DNA of 13,693 nucleotides from an uncultured Clostridia bacterium. Lineage in GTDB: Bacteria > Bacillota > Clostridia > Oscillospirales > Ruminococcaceae. Within the stretch, counting starts at the first letter, position 1. Each line of letters begins with the position of its first letter. Of this stretch, positions 13,639 through 13,693 are shown in pieces. The notes under the pieces are model-generated. The model had not been told where the DNA came from and did not search any database. It saw only the letters and a program-made list of their open reading frames with translations. The position numbers and the translations under genes were made by a program. The stretch covers positions 1-13,693 of the forward strand of contig CANRPG010000031.1 in the NCBI GenBank assembly GCA_947632425.1. Reading direction: 5' to 3'.

Positions 13639-13693
13639 TGGTGCTGCTGATGGGAATCGAACCCACACGATGTTTCCACCGAGGGATTTTAAG
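13639..13693 (-). tRNA. tRNA-Leu(UAA), 3' part; 5' part outside window
   Basis: On the minus strand, 3' to 5' from the encoded CCA (13639-13641): discriminator A, acceptor half CAGCAGC, and T-arm with TTCGATT loop and GTGGG/CCCAT stem. A long class II variable arm follows, CGGTG/CATCG with a GAAA loop. The anticodon loop is CTTAAAA, cut at base 32 by the window edge. The variable arm restricts it to Leu, Ser or Tyr. Discriminator A and the anticodon TAA (TTA codons) identify leucine. CCA is encoded. Confidence 0.9.

Noticed and set aside
13420..13679. Three overlapping minus-strand ORFs of 70-82 codons
   Set aside because: They cover the tRNA, its terminator and the hairpin element; the apparent peptides are translated noncoding sequence.
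1..13693. CRISPR array, phage or defence cluster, insertion sequence
   Set aside because: No regularly spaced repeats, no transposase, and no capsid, restriction or toxin-antitoxin genes are present; the lone recombinase is not flanked by mobile-element genes.

Overview
The window looks like chromosomal DNA from a class Clostridia bacterium, most likely an Oscillospiraceae/Ruminococcus-type endospore former. The evidence is the gene order of a conserved Firmicutes housekeeping cluster, three endospore-specific genes (yqfC, yqfD, ylbJ/spoVV), Gram-positive style Shine-Dalgarno sequences (GGAGG/GGTGAT type), and a cytosolic GH3 glycosidase typical of gut fibre degraders. The lineage is inferred from gene content only.

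Layout. (1) Positions 3-359 (+) hold the 3' end of a YfbR-type HD-domain 5'-deoxynucleotidase. It converges on a XerC/D-family tyrosine recombinase (368-1360, -). The recombinase has a perfect-consensus promoter and a three-copy repeat in its leader. (2) Positions 1569-8876 (-) form a long leftward cluster: yqfC, yqfD, phoH, ybeY, era, yqzL, recO, mutS2, then a strong terminator. It combines sporulation (yqfCD), rRNA maturation and ribosome assembly (phoH, ybeY, era), and DNA repair or ribosome rescue (recO, mutS2). An extended -10 promoter before phoH probably lets the housekeeping part run independently of the sporulation part. yqzL is a 42-codon gene that overlaps the start of recO. (3) Positions 8974-10320 (+) carry ylbJ/spoVV, divergent from yqfC across a short gap with face-to-face sigma-E-like promoter elements. 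A 70-residue four-cysteine protein follows, ending in a bidirectional terminator. (4) Positions 10338-12419 (-) encode a GH3 beta-xylosidase/beta-glucosidase-like enzyme without a signal peptide. (5) Positions 12420-12643 are an unusually palindrome-rich divergent control region. (6) Positions 12644-13324 (+) encode an unrecognised 226-residue protein with a possible papain/C39-like Cys-His arrangement. (7) Positions 13325-13638 hold no gene. They contain an AT-rich direct repeat, a multi-hairpin element, and the terminator of a class II tRNA-Leu(UAA) that runs off the right edge (13639-13693, -).

Most of the window is well-understood core genome. The less explained parts are the GH3/C39-like control region with opposing promoter modules, the repeats next to the recombinase gene, the multi-hairpin element beside the tRNA, and the two small uncharacterised proteins. 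I see no clear new multi-gene system.
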